Assembly (NCBI GenBank): GCA_944326325.1
Contig: CALVDQ010000003.1
Location: 62,001 to 126,000, forward strand
Source of the DNA: an uncultured Bacteroidales bacterium
Lineage (GTDB): Bacteria > Bacteroidota > Bacteroidia > Bacteroidales > UBA932
DNA: 64,000 nucleotides
Direction of reading: 5' to 3'
Shown: in pieces, positions 39,404 through 50,372 of the stretch
How the letters are laid out: each line of letters starts with the position of its first letter
Position numbering within the stretch: position 1 is the first letter of the stretch
Made by a program: the position numbers and the translations under genes
Notes under the pieces: generated by a model
What the model was told of the DNA's origin: nothing
Database searches by the model: none
The model's input: the letters and a program-made list of their open reading frames with translations, nothing else

Positions 39404-42400
39404 CAGTCCCAGTTCCTTCGCCTGTGTCTCACATACACAATAAGGACCGCAGCACCGGCCAGAGCCAGCAATGCCACTGCAGCCCCGCTTATGCCACGGC
39501 TGAGAGCCCTTTCGGGAGTACCGGCCTCCCTGGAGATCTTCTCCTTCTTCATCACAACCCCCGAAGAAATGTCCTGCTCCGACACCTCCCGGATCCTCGA
39601 TATTTCCTGCCTGTATCCGGCAGCTTCGCCGGCATCCGTATGCGAGGCTATGAAATTCTGGAGAGGGATGTTGTCGCATACAAGACCGGAACAGGACGGG
39701 GAAAACTCCCTGACAAGGCCAGTATGAAGCGAGGCTATATCCCTTACGGTAGCCTCATCCGGAGACCACAGGCCCTTCCTGACTGATTCCAGCATCACGG
39801 CTGTCATCTCTTCCAGGGCGGCGGGATTTACTTTCCGGAAATAGTCCCTGACCCCGAGCCCGTAGCTATCCTTCACATACACCTCGTATGTCCTCTCCCA
39901 CAATGTTTCGTCCATGCTTGCAGGCTTCATCACATTCCATCCGTAAATATTCCTGACCGTCTCGGCAAAAGTGTTGGCGGCGCCAGGCCCTCCCTTCATC
40001 TTCTCCCTTATATAGTCCGGATTGAAAATCGTGGTTCGGCTCTCCACTCCGACCGCCTCACGGAGTTCCTGCATCCTGACTCTGTTCCTGTTGCGGTAGT
40101 CGCTCAGGTAGGCATCCGGATCCTTGCCTGTAACGTTCCTGACCGAAAGGCTCAGGCCTCCCATGAATTCATACACGTGGTCGAGACTCAATGCGCCCCA
40201 GGTATTGCTCTGACGGGGCTGCACGACTGCATCGGTATTTGCAAGGGCGGCCTCGAAAGCATGTTCGGCATAGGTCTGCCACAGTTCGTCGTCACCGTAG
40301 TATGCCCCCATGTTCTCCATATAGGTCCTGGCAATCCGGCTTTCGTCTTCCCAGCCGTCCCCTGACTCTACCATGGCTGTGATGCCCGTGCCGTAGTTCC
40401 CGTCAACCCCGCCGAACACCCTGAAGGATGCCATCCTGCGGGCCTGGTCCGGAGCGACGCCCTTCCCGACAAGTATCCTTTCCGACTCTACTATCCCCTC
40501 CGATACATGGTTTTCGTAGACATCGTCCCTTGAAGCGGCTGCCATCGCTACTGCACGCTGTATAAGGGCAAGTCTCGAGGCGGCGATGTCACGGAACTGT
40601 CCGCTGGTCTGCACCACGACATCTATCCTCGGACGGCCCAGCTTCTCCGACGGTATGAGCCTTATGTCCGCCACCCTGCCGAAGACATCCCTGACCGGCT
40701 CCACGCCAAGCATATACAGAACCTGCGCGACGGTAGCACCTTCAGTCTCGACAAACTCCCCGCTCCAGAACGTATAGCTTACCTTCCTCGGTATACTGTC
40801 GCCATGTGCCTTCCTGTACATCGAGATCGTGCTTTCCGCAAGCCGTACGCCCTTCTCCCATGCAGACTGGGAAGGGGTAGCCTCGGCATTGATGGCGAAG
40901 ATGTTCCGTCCTGTAGGGAGCACGTTCGGGCCGGCTACCGGATCCCCGCCAGGGGACGGACACACATAACCGCCGTCAAGAGCCTCCACGATGGCGTCAA
41001 GTTCCTTATGCGGACTTTCCTCCAGCATCCTGCGCACGTCTGCGGCAAAGGCGTCGTCTCCAGGCCTTGCCGAGGCTACGGCCCGGACAGTGCTTTCCAT
41101 CATATCCGCGTCATAAGGCTCTCCAAGCACATACAGCTGTCCCGTAACCTTTTCTGTAGCAAGTTCATCTGTAAAATGGGCAATACGTTCCACATCTTCC
41201 GGAGAATAGACGGCCGAAGCCAGGCTGTCGAGTCCGAGGTCCCTATGTATCCCGAGTTCCAGGACTTCTGCGGTTATCTTCTCCGCCGCAGCCAGGACAG
41301 CATTTTCGTCCCCGTCCAACATTGCGGCAGAGTATTTTTCCAGTTCCGAATGCAGTCCCCGGTAGGCGGATTTCATTCCGCTTTCCATGAATGGCGGCGT
41401 AAGGTAGGAGACGAGCGTCGCGTATGTACGCCTTTTTGCAATCATTGCCTCGCCGACATTCGCAACAGAGTAGACGTATATGTGCGGAAGAGGGCCTGCA
41501 AGCCTGTCCGGCCAGTCAGTGGAGGCGAGGGCCACCTGTTTCCCGGGGGTGAATTCAAGACTTCCGTGCGTGCCGAAATGTATCAGGGCATCTGCCCCGA
41601 ATCCGTATCTGGCCCAGAGATAAGCCGCCACGTAGGCGTGGGGAGGAGCCATCTCCGTACCGTGGACAGTCCTGAATGCGTTGCCGCCATATCCGGCGGC
41701 AGGCTGTGGCAGCAGGGCGATGTTCCCGAACCGCACGGCTGGCAGCGCGAGCCTCCCGTCCTCTGTCGCGAGGTATGGACCGGGGAATTTCCCGTCCAGA
41801 GCCTCTGTCTCGGCATATTTTTCCGGCATCAGGGCCTCCGAAGTCCATGCGGCGTAGTCTTCACCGTCCACAAAGACAGGCCATCCGCTGTTCATGTACC
41901 GGGCAATGGCGCCTTCCGCATAGCTCCCGAAGACCGGAGCCCGTTCCTGCAGAATCCTTCCGAGTTCCTGCGGAGTGGACGGCAGTCCTTCCACATCATA
42001 GCCCTCTGAACGCAGTCTTTCCAGCAGATTGAAAAGAGAAGGTACAACCTCCATCCCTCCGGCAGAAAGAGCGTTCTGTCCCGGCCCCTTATAATAGAAT
42101 ATAGCGATCTTCTTGTCCTTTTCCGGCTTTACGGACAGTCCGATATGCCGGTCGACGGCTTCCGCAAATTCCTGCAGTCGGTCAGGCATGGCTTCCACCC
42201 TGCGCAGACCGTCCCTGCCCTGTGCATGGGCGAACACGGCATAGGGTCTCACCGCCCCGTCTATTTCAGGCATCACAACGCTCTGCGACATGAAGCCTCC
42301 GGTCATGCCCTTCCTGTCCTGTTCCCACTCCTTCCTGAGCACATTGACGTTCAGAGGCGCAAAATACGGTATTCCGGTCCTCTGAAAATAATCCACGGCA

Positions 42401-43182
42401 TAGTCTCCGAGCCTGCCGTGGGCCATATTGATGACTGCGGAAGGAGCGATGCTGTCTATATGCCCGCCTTCGGCAAGTTTCCTGAAATCCCGGACACAGT
42501 ACACCTCGTATCCTTTGGCTTCCAAGGCCTCGGCCAAAGGAGCAGGAGAACCCATCCTGCCTGTAAGGACGATGCGTCCCGCATCGCCGGAAGGTTTCCC
42601 GGCAGATTCCAGGTACTGTCTGTACTCCCTGACAGAGAAAAATTCCCGGTCTTCCCCAGGCGTATAAAGCAGGCCTTCGGCAATCTCCGAAGCCGGGTCA
42701 GGTTCCGGTGCACGCAGAAGCTTGCCGTCTATATGACGCCGGATATACAGAAACAGGTTCCTGTAATTCTTCTCGCCCCCGTTTCCGAGGTAGGCATACA
42801 CCGGTCCGGCAAGAGTGCTGTCCAGGGAGACGATTTCGTTGGCAGGATTGGTAGCCATGACCGTGAGTACGGGCACGGACTCCGATATTCCAAGCAGGCC
42901 GGCGCGCCGGGCCTCCGTAAGTTTCAGTCCCATGCCGTTGATCAGGACCATATCGCAGCGGCGGAGCCTGCGCAGTTCTTCAGGAGCGATGTTCGTTATG
43001 ACTATGGAAGGATTGTCATTTGCGCGGGACATCTGCATCTGTGTGATCACATTGTAGTTGACTATTGCAATCCTCGTCCTGCCCGCCCAGCGGCACCAGG
43101 CAAGTGCGATGGCCGCGACCGACAGCAGGACAATCGCGGTTACAAGTATTGTTTTCCTGGGTATAGTTGTCATCTCTGTCAT
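39403..43182 (-). CDS. Membrane-anchored CobN/magnesium-chelatase-like protein, HmuS-like
   Basis: About 1259 residues from MTEMTTIPRK. One N-terminal helix (TILVTAIVLLSVAAIALAW) and one C-terminal helix (GAAVALLALAGAAVLIVYV) anchor it, leaving the large catalytic part on the periplasmic side. CobN-family motifs: IHFGTHGSLEFTPGKQ, DVVVQTSGQFRDI and DHVYEFMGGLS. Classic CobN inserts cobalt into hydrogenobyrinate with CobS/CobT; none are here. Membrane-bound relatives in hmu loci are tied to haem use, and HmuS of Bacteroides has been reported to remove iron from haem. A longer frame begins at 43275, but a promoter sits inside it. Confidence 0.85.
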   Translation of the reverse strand: MTEMTTIPRKTILVTAIVLLSVAAIALAWCRWAGRTRIAIVNYNVITQMQMSRANDNPSIVITNIAPEELRRLRRCDMVLINGMGLKLTEARRAGLLGISESVPVLTVMATNPANEIVSLDSTLAGPVYAYLGNGGEKNYRNLFLYIRRHIDGKLLRAPEPDPASEIAEGLLYTPGEDREFFSVREYRQYLESAGKPSGDAGRIVLTGRMGSPAPLAEALEAKGYEVYCVRDFRKLAEGGHIDSIAPSAVINMAHGRLGDYAVDYFQRTGIPYFAPLNVNVLRKEWEQDRKGMTGGFMSQSVVMPEIDGAVRPYAVFAHAQGRDGLRRVEAMPDRLQEFAEAVDRHIGLSVKPEKDKKIAIFYYKGPGQNALSAGGMEVVPSLFNLLERLRSEGYDVEGLPSTPQELGRILQERAPVFGSYAEGAIARYMNSGWPVFVDGEDYAAWTSEALMPEKYAETEALDGKFPGPYLATEDGRLALPAVRFGNIALLPQPAAGYGGNAFRTVHGTEMAPPHAYVAAYLWARYGFGADALIHFGTHGSLEFTPGKQVALASTDWPDRLAGPLPHIYVYSVANVGEAMIAKRRTYATLVSYLTPPFMESGMKSAYRGLHSELEKYSAAMLDGDENAVLAAAEKITAEVLELGIHRDLGLDSLASAVYSPEDVERIAHFTDELATEKVTGQLYVLGEPYDADMMESTVRAVASARPGDDAFAADVRRMLEESPHKELDAIVEALDGGYVCPSPGGDPVAGPNVLPTGRNIFAINAEATPSQSAWEKGVRLAESTISMYRKAHGDSIPRKVSYTFWSGEFVETEGATVAQVLYMLGVEPVRDVFGRVADIRLIPSEKLGRPRIDVVVQTSGQFRDIAASRLALIQRAVAMAAASRDDVYENHVSEGIVESERILVGKGVAPDQARRMASFRVFGGVDGNYGTGITAMVESGDGWEDESRIARTYMENMGAYYGDDELWQTYAEHAFEAALANTDAVVQPRQSNTWGALSLDHVYEFMGGLSLSVRNVTGKDPDAYLSDYRNRNRVRMQELREAVGVESRTTIFNPDYIREKMKGGPGAANTFAETVRNIYGWNVMKPASMDETLWERTYEVYVKDSYGLGVRDYFRKVNPAALEEMTAVMLESVRKGLWSPDEATVRDIASLHTGLVREFSPSCSGLVCDNIPLQNFIASHTDAGEAAGYRQEISRIREVSEQDISSGVVMKKEKISREAGTPERALSRGISGAAVALLALAGAAVLIVYVRHRRRNWD

Positions 43183-43237
43183 GGTTATTCTGTACCTGAC
43201 GTCTTCGGAGTCTCCTCCGACCACGTTTTCCAGCCCG

Positions 43238-43269
43238 CAAAGGTAGAGTCCCGCAGCTACAGGGTCAAT
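43238..43269 (-). promoter_or_regulatory. Promoter of the hmuSTUV-like operon
   Basis: On the minus strand TACCTTTG (43245 to 43238) has ATTG (43269 to 43266) 20 bases upstream. Transcription would start near 43231, about 50 bases before the ATG at 43182 and downstream of the longer frame's ATG at 43275, so the shorter start is preferred. Confidence 0.6.
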
Positions 43270-43346
43270 CCCCATTTGTTGGGATGCGGCGGTCCGTCCG
43301 TGCCGTCTTTTTTATGTACAGGCTCGATTTTATGTCGAATTATTCC

Positions 43347-43354
43347 TACCTTTG
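43347..43354 (+). promoter_or_regulatory. -7 box for the GT2 gene
   Basis: TACCTTTG matches the consensus and ends 19 bases before the ATG at 43374, predicting a leader of about a dozen bases. The -33 position holds an imperfect TTTT. Confidence 0.5.
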
Positions 43355-43373
43355 CTGACCATTCAGACACTAT

Positions 43374-44465
43374 ATGAAAACTGCCATCGTCATACTCAAC
43401 TGGAACGGTAGGAAATATCTGGAAAGATTCCTTCCGGGACTGCTTGGGACTACCGGGCCCGATGCCGAAGTGATAGTGGCCGACAATGCCTCGTCCGACG
43501 GCTCCGTCGAGCTTCTCAAAGACAGGTTTCCGCAGGTCAGGACCATGATATTCAGCAAGAACCACGGATTTACAGGAGGATACAACAGAGCCTTAATGGA
43601 ACTCAGGGCCGAATATTTCATTCTGCTGAACTCCGACATCGAAGTGGAGGACGGCTGGCTCGGGCCTCTGACGGACTGGATGGATTCCCACCCGGAATGC
43701 GGGATATGCGCGCCAAAGCTGCATTCCTGCTCTGACAGGAAAATGTTCGAATATGCCGGGGCCGCTGGAGGCTATATCGACAGGTACGGCTATCCCTACT
43801 GCAGGGGACGAGTGATGAAGATGGTAGAGGAGGACAAGGGGCAGTACGATACTCCGGAAGACGTGTTCTGGGTAAGCGGGGCCTGCCTGATGATACGTTC
43901 GGAGCTGTACCGGAAGCTCGGAGGCCTTGACGAGAAGTTCTTCGCACACATGGAGGAGATAGACTTGTGCTGGAGGGCCCAGCTGCTGGGGTACAGAGTG
44001 ACGGTCGTGCCAGGATCCGTGGTCTATCACATAGGAGGAGGAAGCCTGCCGAACGATTCACCGAAGAAACTCTACCTCAACTACCGCAACAATCTTCTCA
44101 TGCTCAGGAAGAACCTCGGCAAGACAATTGCCCTGAAAATGATGCAGGACGGGGAGAAGGCATCCGAAGCCGCCGCAAAGGGGGCGAGGAAAGCCGTCCG
44201 GACCATCCATGCAAGGATGTTCATGGACGGGATGTCTGCCGCGGTCTATCTGCTGACATTCAGGTGGGCATACCTCAGGTCCGTCTTCACCGCCCACCGG
44301 GATTTCAGGAAGCTCCGGGGCAAGGTCACGGTATCGGACATACGCCAATACCTGAAAGAACACGGCTCCGACGGCCGAGTCACCGGTATGTCCTCCCGCT
44401 GGATCATTCCGGCCGCCGTCTTCTGCAGAAGAAGGATTTTCAGGAAAATGAACCCGGACAGATGA
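43374..44465 (+). CDS. Family 2 glycosyltransferase (rhamnosyltransferase-like)
   Basis: 363 residues. GT-A fold with AIVILNWNGRKYLERFLP, DNASSDGSVELL, ILLNSDIEVEDGWL (DxD-like site) and FFAHMEEIDLCWRAQLLGY. The C-terminal 100 residues are basic with one hydrophobic stretch. Common in Bacteroidota as single genes for envelope glycan assembly; donor and acceptor unknown. Confidence 0.88.
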   Translation: MKTAIVILNWNGRKYLERFLPGLLGTTGPDAEVIVADNASSDGSVELLKDRFPQVRTMIFSKNHGFTGGYNRALMELRAEYFILLNSDIEVEDGWLGPLTDWMDSHPECGICAPKLHSCSDRKMFEYAGAAGGYIDRYGYPYCRGRVMKMVEEDKGQYDTPEDVFWVSGACLMIRSELYRKLGGLDEKFFAHMEEIDLCWRAQLLGYRVTVVPGSVVYHIGGGSLPNDSPKKLYLNYRNNLLMLRKNLGKTIALKMMQDGEKASEAAAKGARKAVRTIHARMFMDGMSAAVYLLTFRWAYLRSVFTAHRDFRKLRGKVTVSDIRQYLKEHGSDGRVTGMSSRWIIPAAVFCRRRIFRKMNPDR

Positions 44466-44473
44466 CTTTTTCC

Positions 44474-44481
44474 TATTTTTG
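44474..44481 (+). promoter_or_regulatory. -7 box for trkA
   Basis: TATTTTTG matches TAnnTTTG; predicted start near 44488 leaves a leader of about 30 bases. No clear -33 box. Confidence 0.45.
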
Positions 44482-44518
44482 GAAAGATTTTTAACAGTTT
44501 CTACGTAAGACAAGGGAA

Positions 44519-45877
44519 ATGAAGATAATTATAGCAGGGGCTGGCGATGTCGGGACGCACCTCGCCAAAATGCTGAGCAACAACTCGAACAGCATCACTG
44601 TCATAGACGAGAAGAAGGAACGTCTGATGACTCTTGCGGAATATACCGACATAATTACGGTTGAAGGGAACCCGTCCTCGATAGCCGTCCTCAAGGAAGC
44701 AGGGGTCGAGGATGCAGATCTTTTCATAGCGGTAAGTCCGAACGACTCCCAGGAAGTAAACATCGTAAGCGCAATCCTTGCAAAGCAGATGGGAGCAAGG
44801 AAGGTCACTTCCAGGGTTGACAACGAGGAATATCTCTCTTACGAAAACAAGCTGCTGTTCACGCAGATGGGCATCGACCTGATGTTCTACCCCGAGAAGA
44901 TAGCGGCGAACGAGATAATAGAACTTCTGAAAAGGACAGCCTCGGCCGAATCCATCGACTTCGCAAGGGGAAAGCTGCAGATGGCTGTATTCAAACTGGA
45001 GGAGGACTCCCCCATCATAGACATGAAGGTCGCGGAATTCGCCGCAGCACTACCGTCCGAGACATTGACATTCAGGGTTGTGGCCATTTCCAGGAACAAC
45101 GAGACCATAATTCCCAAGATGGACACCAAGTTCAAGTACCACGACCTCGTCTTCATCATCGCCAAGAGGGAAGGAATGCCGGAGCTGATGAAATTCATCG
45201 GGAAGAGCAACATCGAGGTGAACAAGCTGATGATACTTGGAGGCGGCCCTATCGGAGAAATGGTGGCCAAGCAGCTCAGCAAGCAGATCGACAGCATCAA
45301 GATCATAGAAATGAAGAAAGAACGCTGCATCGAGCTTTCGGAGATCCTGCCGGACAACGTAATGGTAGTCAACGGAGACGGACGTAACTCAGATACCCTT
45401 GCCGAGGAATCCATCAAGGAATATGACGCGTTCGTAGCCGTGACCAGCAGCACCGAGACCAACATCCTTACCTGCGCCGCAGCCAAGAAGCTCGGGGTCG
45501 GAAGGACCATCGCGGAGGTCGAGAACCTCGAATACATCAAGCTGGCCGAAGGGATGGGGGTCGACGCTGTCATCAACAAGAAGCTTATAACCGCAGGCAG
45601 GATATTCAAGTTCACCCTGAGCGACAAGGTCCACTTCGTAAAATACATGAGCGGAACCAATGCCGAAATATTGGAATTCGTCGTGGCTCCGGACAGCTGG
45701 ATCACCAAAGGCAAGCTCAAGGACCTGAGTTTCCCGCAGAACGCCATCATCGGGGGCGTAATAAGGGGTAACGAATCCTTTATCGCCGTAGGCGACTCGG
45801 AAATAGAAGCATACGACAGGGTGGCCGTATTCGCCTTGCCTGAAGTCGTCAAGGATGTAGACAAGTTCTTCAGATAA
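44519..45877 (+). CDS. trkA: Trk potassium uptake system regulatory subunit TrkA
   Basis: 452 residues, the double form: two RCK_N NAD-binding domains (GAGDVGTHLAKML near residue 8; GGGPIGEMVAKQL near residue 240), each followed by a TrkA_C domain. It gates the TrkH/TrkG potassium channel by NADH/ATP binding. In many Bacteroidota trkH follows trkA; here an ABC-F gene follows instead and a terminator separates them, so trkH must be elsewhere. Confidence 0.95.
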   Translation: MKIIIAGAGDVGTHLAKMLSNNSNSITVIDEKKERLMTLAEYTDIITVEGNPSSIAVLKEAGVEDADLFIAVSPNDSQEVNIVSAILAKQMGARKVTSRVDNEEYLSYENKLLFTQMGIDLMFYPEKIAANEIIELLKRTASAESIDFARGKLQMAVFKLEEDSPIIDMKVAEFAAALPSETLTFRVVAISRNNETIIPKMDTKFKYHDLVFIIAKREGMPELMKFIGKSNIEVNKLMILGGGPIGEMVAKQLSKQIDSIKIIEMKKERCIELSEILPDNVMVVNGDGRNSDTLAEESIKEYDAFVAVTSSTETNILTCAAAKKLGVGRTIAEVENLEYIKLAEGMGVDAVINKKLITAGRIFKFTLSDKVHFVKYMSGTNAEILEFVVAPDSWITKGKLKDLSFPQNAIIGGVIRGNESFIAVGDSEIEAYDRVAVFALPEVVKDVDKFFR

Positions 45878-45880
45878 CGG

Positions 45881-45909
45881 TCCGCACAACGGCGGTGTGG
45901 AAGTTTTTT
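45881..45909 (+). terminator. Rho-independent terminator after trkA
   Basis: A seven-pair stem TCCGCAC/GTGTGGA (one G-U) with a seven-base loop is followed by AGTTTTTT. Confidence 0.7.
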
Positions 45910-45931
45910 CCCGACAATCAAAATCATACTT

Positions 45932-47806
<1,875 letters not shown>

Positions 47807-47844
47807 TGTTCCGCGGAGACGGTATGTCAGACGGACATTGCATC

Positions 47845-49134
47845 TCACCCGTTATAACGTCTCGCCGCAGCCCACATCATGACATTTGCCGGGGCCTTCT
47901 TTTCCTCCAGCAATTCCTTCATCTTCGCCATATACGGATCCACATGAGAATAGAACATCATATACCCTTCGCACAATGCACTCAGCCCCGTCTCCCCTGA
48001 CTCTGTCCTGTTGAACCGGTGTTTAGGGCATTCCCCGTGGCAGGCGAAGAAATATTTGCACCTGCGGCATTTCGTAGGCAGGCCGTTCCTCTTGTCGATA
48101 CCGAACCTGGACTGCGTGGTCGAGCCCATGAGTTCACGCAGGGACGTCTCGAAGATATTGCCCACCTTATACTGCGGATAAACGAAGTGGTCGCACGAAT
48201 ACAGGTCACCGTTGTGCTCGACGATGGAGTTGCCTCCGCAGGTCTCGGCATACGCGCACGTACCAGGCTGGACTCCGCACCAGTTGGCAAGGGTGCAGTC
48301 GAAAAGATTCACGAAATACCTGCCTACGTCATGCAGTACCCAATAGTCGAAGATGTCGGACATGAATTTCCCGAATCCGCGTGCCGTGACAGACCACGGG
48401 GAGATTTTCGCGCCTTCCGTGGACGGGTCGACTATGTAGGGACGCATGCCCTTGTTGGGCTTTCCGGACTTGTCCAGTGGATATTTCACGTGTTCCAACA
48501 CCGGCATGAACTGCATGAAACGCGTCCCGAGCTGCTTGAGGAACATATAGACCTCCAGACCGCGGCCTTCGCTCGCCTTGTTGACGGTGGTCATGGTATT
48601 GTATTCCACACCGTACCGGTACATGGTTTCGATACCTCGCATCACTTTTCCGAATGTCGGGGCACCGCCCTTGTCTTTCCTGTATTTGTCGTGGATATCT
48701 TCAGGTCCGTCTATGGAGACACCCACGAGGAAGTCGTTATCCTTGAAGAAAGAGGCGAAATCAGGCGTCACAAGAGTCCCGTTGGTCTGGATGGTATTGT
48801 GTATAAGCTTGTCCCCGCAGTATTTCTGCTGCAGTTCCACCGCTTTCCGGTAGAAGTCGAGACCGAGGATGAGGGGTTCTCCTCCATGCCAGTTGAAAGT
48901 GACTTCCTGCACGTCATTGGCATCTATATATTCCTTGACGCACTGTTCCAGCATCCCGTATGTCATCCTTGGCTCCTTCCCGCCATATATCTCCGCCTTG
49001 TCGAGATAGTAACAATAATGACAGTCCAGATTGCACAGCGATCCGGCAGGCTTTATCATGATATTGAACTGCATAGGGCCTGTCAGCCTTATAGCGTCCC
49101 CCAATGTGATGGTATCCTTGAATGAATTTGCCAT
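47845..49134 (-). CDS. Anaerobic sulfatase-maturating enzyme (radical SAM, SPASM)
   Basis: 429 residues. Oxidises the active-site Cys or Ser of sulfatases to formylglycine. The radical SAM cluster is CNLDCHYC (Cys34, 38, 41), with FNWHGGEPLI and IQTNGTLV. The C-terminal SPASM region has the expected cysteines (CTLANWCGVQPGTCAYAETCG, NGDLYSCDHFVYP, CRRCKYFFACHGECPKHR). The known catalytic base region appears as SIDGPEDIHD. No sulfatase is in the window, so its clients (mucin or other sulfated glycans) are elsewhere. Confidence 0.93.
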   Translation of the reverse strand: MANSFKDTITLGDAIRLTGPMQFNIMIKPAGSLCNLDCHYCYYLDKAEIYGGKEPRMTYGMLEQCVKEYIDANDVQEVTFNWHGGEPLILGLDFYRKAVELQQKYCGDKLIHNTIQTNGTLVTPDFASFFKDNDFLVGVSIDGPEDIHDKYRKDKGGAPTFGKVMRGIETMYRYGVEYNTMTTVNKASEGRGLEVYMFLKQLGTRFMQFMPVLEHVKYPLDKSGKPNKGMRPYIVDPSTEGAKISPWSVTARGFGKFMSDIFDYWVLHDVGRYFVNLFDCTLANWCGVQPGTCAYAETCGGNSIVEHNGDLYSCDHFVYPQYKVGNIFETSLRELMGSTTQSRFGIDKRNGLPTKCRRCKYFFACHGECPKHRFNRTESGETGLSALCEGYMMFYSHVDPYMAKMKELLEEKKAPANVMMWAAARRYNG

Positions 49135-49399
49135 TGTACTTTTCCGTAAATTCCTGTAAATATACTAAAAATTCAAACAGTTTTTCCAGACATGTATCCG
49201 GCCGGACCGGATATGAGAAAAATTACTGACATTTTGTCAACCCGGCTATCCGCGGCACTGATATTGTGACTGTCAGTCTCCGGTTTCAACCGGAAAAACA
49301 GATTTAAAAATAAACTGCAAGCCGGGCGCAGAGACAGAATGGATTCTGGCTATGCCGAGGCGCAGCGTGATTGTAAACGAAGTTTAAAATACAAAAGCT

Positions 49400-49879
49400 A
49401 TGATTACAGAAAATTTACAGAAAGCCATCAACGATCAGATCACCGCAGAACTCTGGTCTTCGAATCTTTACCTTCAGATGTCATTCTATATGGAGAAAGA
49501 AGGATGGACCGGTGCCGCACACTGGCTTGCAAAACAGGCCGAGGAAGAAAGGGAGCACGCTACGGATATGGCCCGCTACATCATCAAGAGAGGCGGAGAA
49601 GCCAAGGTCTCTATGATTGACGTTGTCCCTGAAGGCTGGGGCAGCTACCTTGAAGTATTCGAGAACGTCTACAAGCATGAATGCCATGTTTCGGAACTGA
49701 TAGACAGCCTCGTCAACGTAGCTTCCGCCGAAAAAGACAAGGCTACCCAGGATTTCCTGTGGGGCTATGTCCGCGAGCAGGTAGAAGAAGAGGCTACCGC
49801 TGCAGGAATCGTAGACAAGATCAGGAAAGCGGGCGAATCAGGGTTGTTCTACCTCGATGCAGAACTTGCAAAGAGATAA
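49400..49879 (+). CDS. ftnA: Non-haem ferritin
   Basis: 159 residues, four-helix bundle. Ferroxidase ligands are visible in INDQITAELWSSNLYLQM and AEEEREHATDMARYI, and the later QVEEEATAAGI segment. Stores iron as ferric mineral. The 265-base spacer upstream (49135-49399) holds a perfect small palindrome at 49280-49293 but no consensus -7 box I can find. Confidence 0.95.
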   Translation: MITENLQKAINDQITAELWSSNLYLQMSFYMEKEGWTGAAHWLAKQAEEEREHATDMARYIIKRGGEAKVSMIDVVPEGWGSYLEVFENVYKHECHVSELIDSLVNVASAEKDKATQDFLWGYVREQVEEEATAAGIVDKIRKAGESGLFYLDAELAKR

Positions 49880-49898
49880 CAGCGGCCAGCTGTAATTT

Positions 49899-49938
49899 AA
49901 AAAGCGGCGATCCGGAAGTTCCGGGTCACCGCTTTTTT
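49899..49938. terminator. Terminator between ferritin and ferredoxin genes
   Basis: AAAAGCGG...CCGCTTTT stem with an inner CCGG/CCGG, one mismatch and a five-base AAGTT-type loop, flanked by A-run and T-run, so it can act in both directions. It starts about 20 bases after the ferritin stop. Confidence 0.8.
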
Positions 49939-50017
49939 CTTGTGCGTGTGTTCTATAAAACCGCAGTACCGTTCCAGGCTCTGCGACAGTCCGTCGCTCC
50001 TGCCGGGACAGACCGGA

Positions 50018-50188
50018 TTATTCTGCAGGAGAAATCGCTCCCATAGGGCAGGCATCAGCGCAAGTCCCGCAGTCAACACAAAGCGCCGGGTCAATCTTGT
50101 AGATATCGCCTTCGCTGATAGCACCTGACGGGCACTCTGAAAGGCAGGTGCCGCAAGCTACGCAGTCATCTGAAATTTTGTAAGCCAT
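50018..50188 (-). CDS. 2[4Fe-4S] ferredoxin
   Basis: A 56-residue protein starting MAYKISDDC. Two CxxCxxCxxxCP motifs, CVACGTCLSECP and CVDCGTCADACP, each bind one [4Fe-4S] cluster; the two halves are a clear internal duplication. Low-potential electron carrier of clostridial type, for example for pyruvate:ferredoxin oxidoreductase. Single-gene transcript with its own promoter at 50238-50268. Confidence 0.96.
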   Translation of the reverse strand: MAYKISDDCVACGTCLSECPSGAISEGDIYKIDPALCVDCGTCADACPMGAISPAE

Positions 50189-50237
50189 AATTGTATCCTT
50201 TTAAATTGTTAGTGTTTTCTTTTTCGAGAACAAGCTA

Positions 50238-50268
50238 CAAATTTATCCTATAATTTTGAAAATTCAAA
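50238..50268 (-). promoter_or_regulatory. Promoter of the ferredoxin gene
   Basis: On the minus strand TTTG (50268 to 50265), 19 bases, then TAAATTTG (50245 to 50238), an exact consensus match; leader of about 45 bases to the ATG. Confidence 0.75.
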
Positions 50269-50316
50269 TTTTTTTCGAAGTTAGCCGCATTACCGGCCAC
50301 GGTATCAGGGAGCAGA

Positions 50317-50348
50317 CTTGCATTGCTCTCGGCTTCTTTATATCTTTG
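50317..50348 (+). promoter_or_regulatory. Promoter of the DUF1573/exporter operon
   Basis: CTTG at 50317-50320, 20 bases, then TATCTTTG at 50341-50348; the ATG follows 24 bases later. Confidence 0.65.
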
Positions 50349-50372
50349 CTGTTTCTGAAAAACAGATGAATC

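Noticed and set aside
40804..43377. Two plus-strand frames of about 400 codons
   Set aside because: Both are antisense to the CobN-like gene and show no domain pattern.
49280..49293. Perfect CCGGTT..AACCGG palindrome as a terminator or operator
   Set aside because: Only six base pairs with a two-base spacer, followed by A not T on the plus strand, and no known regulator.
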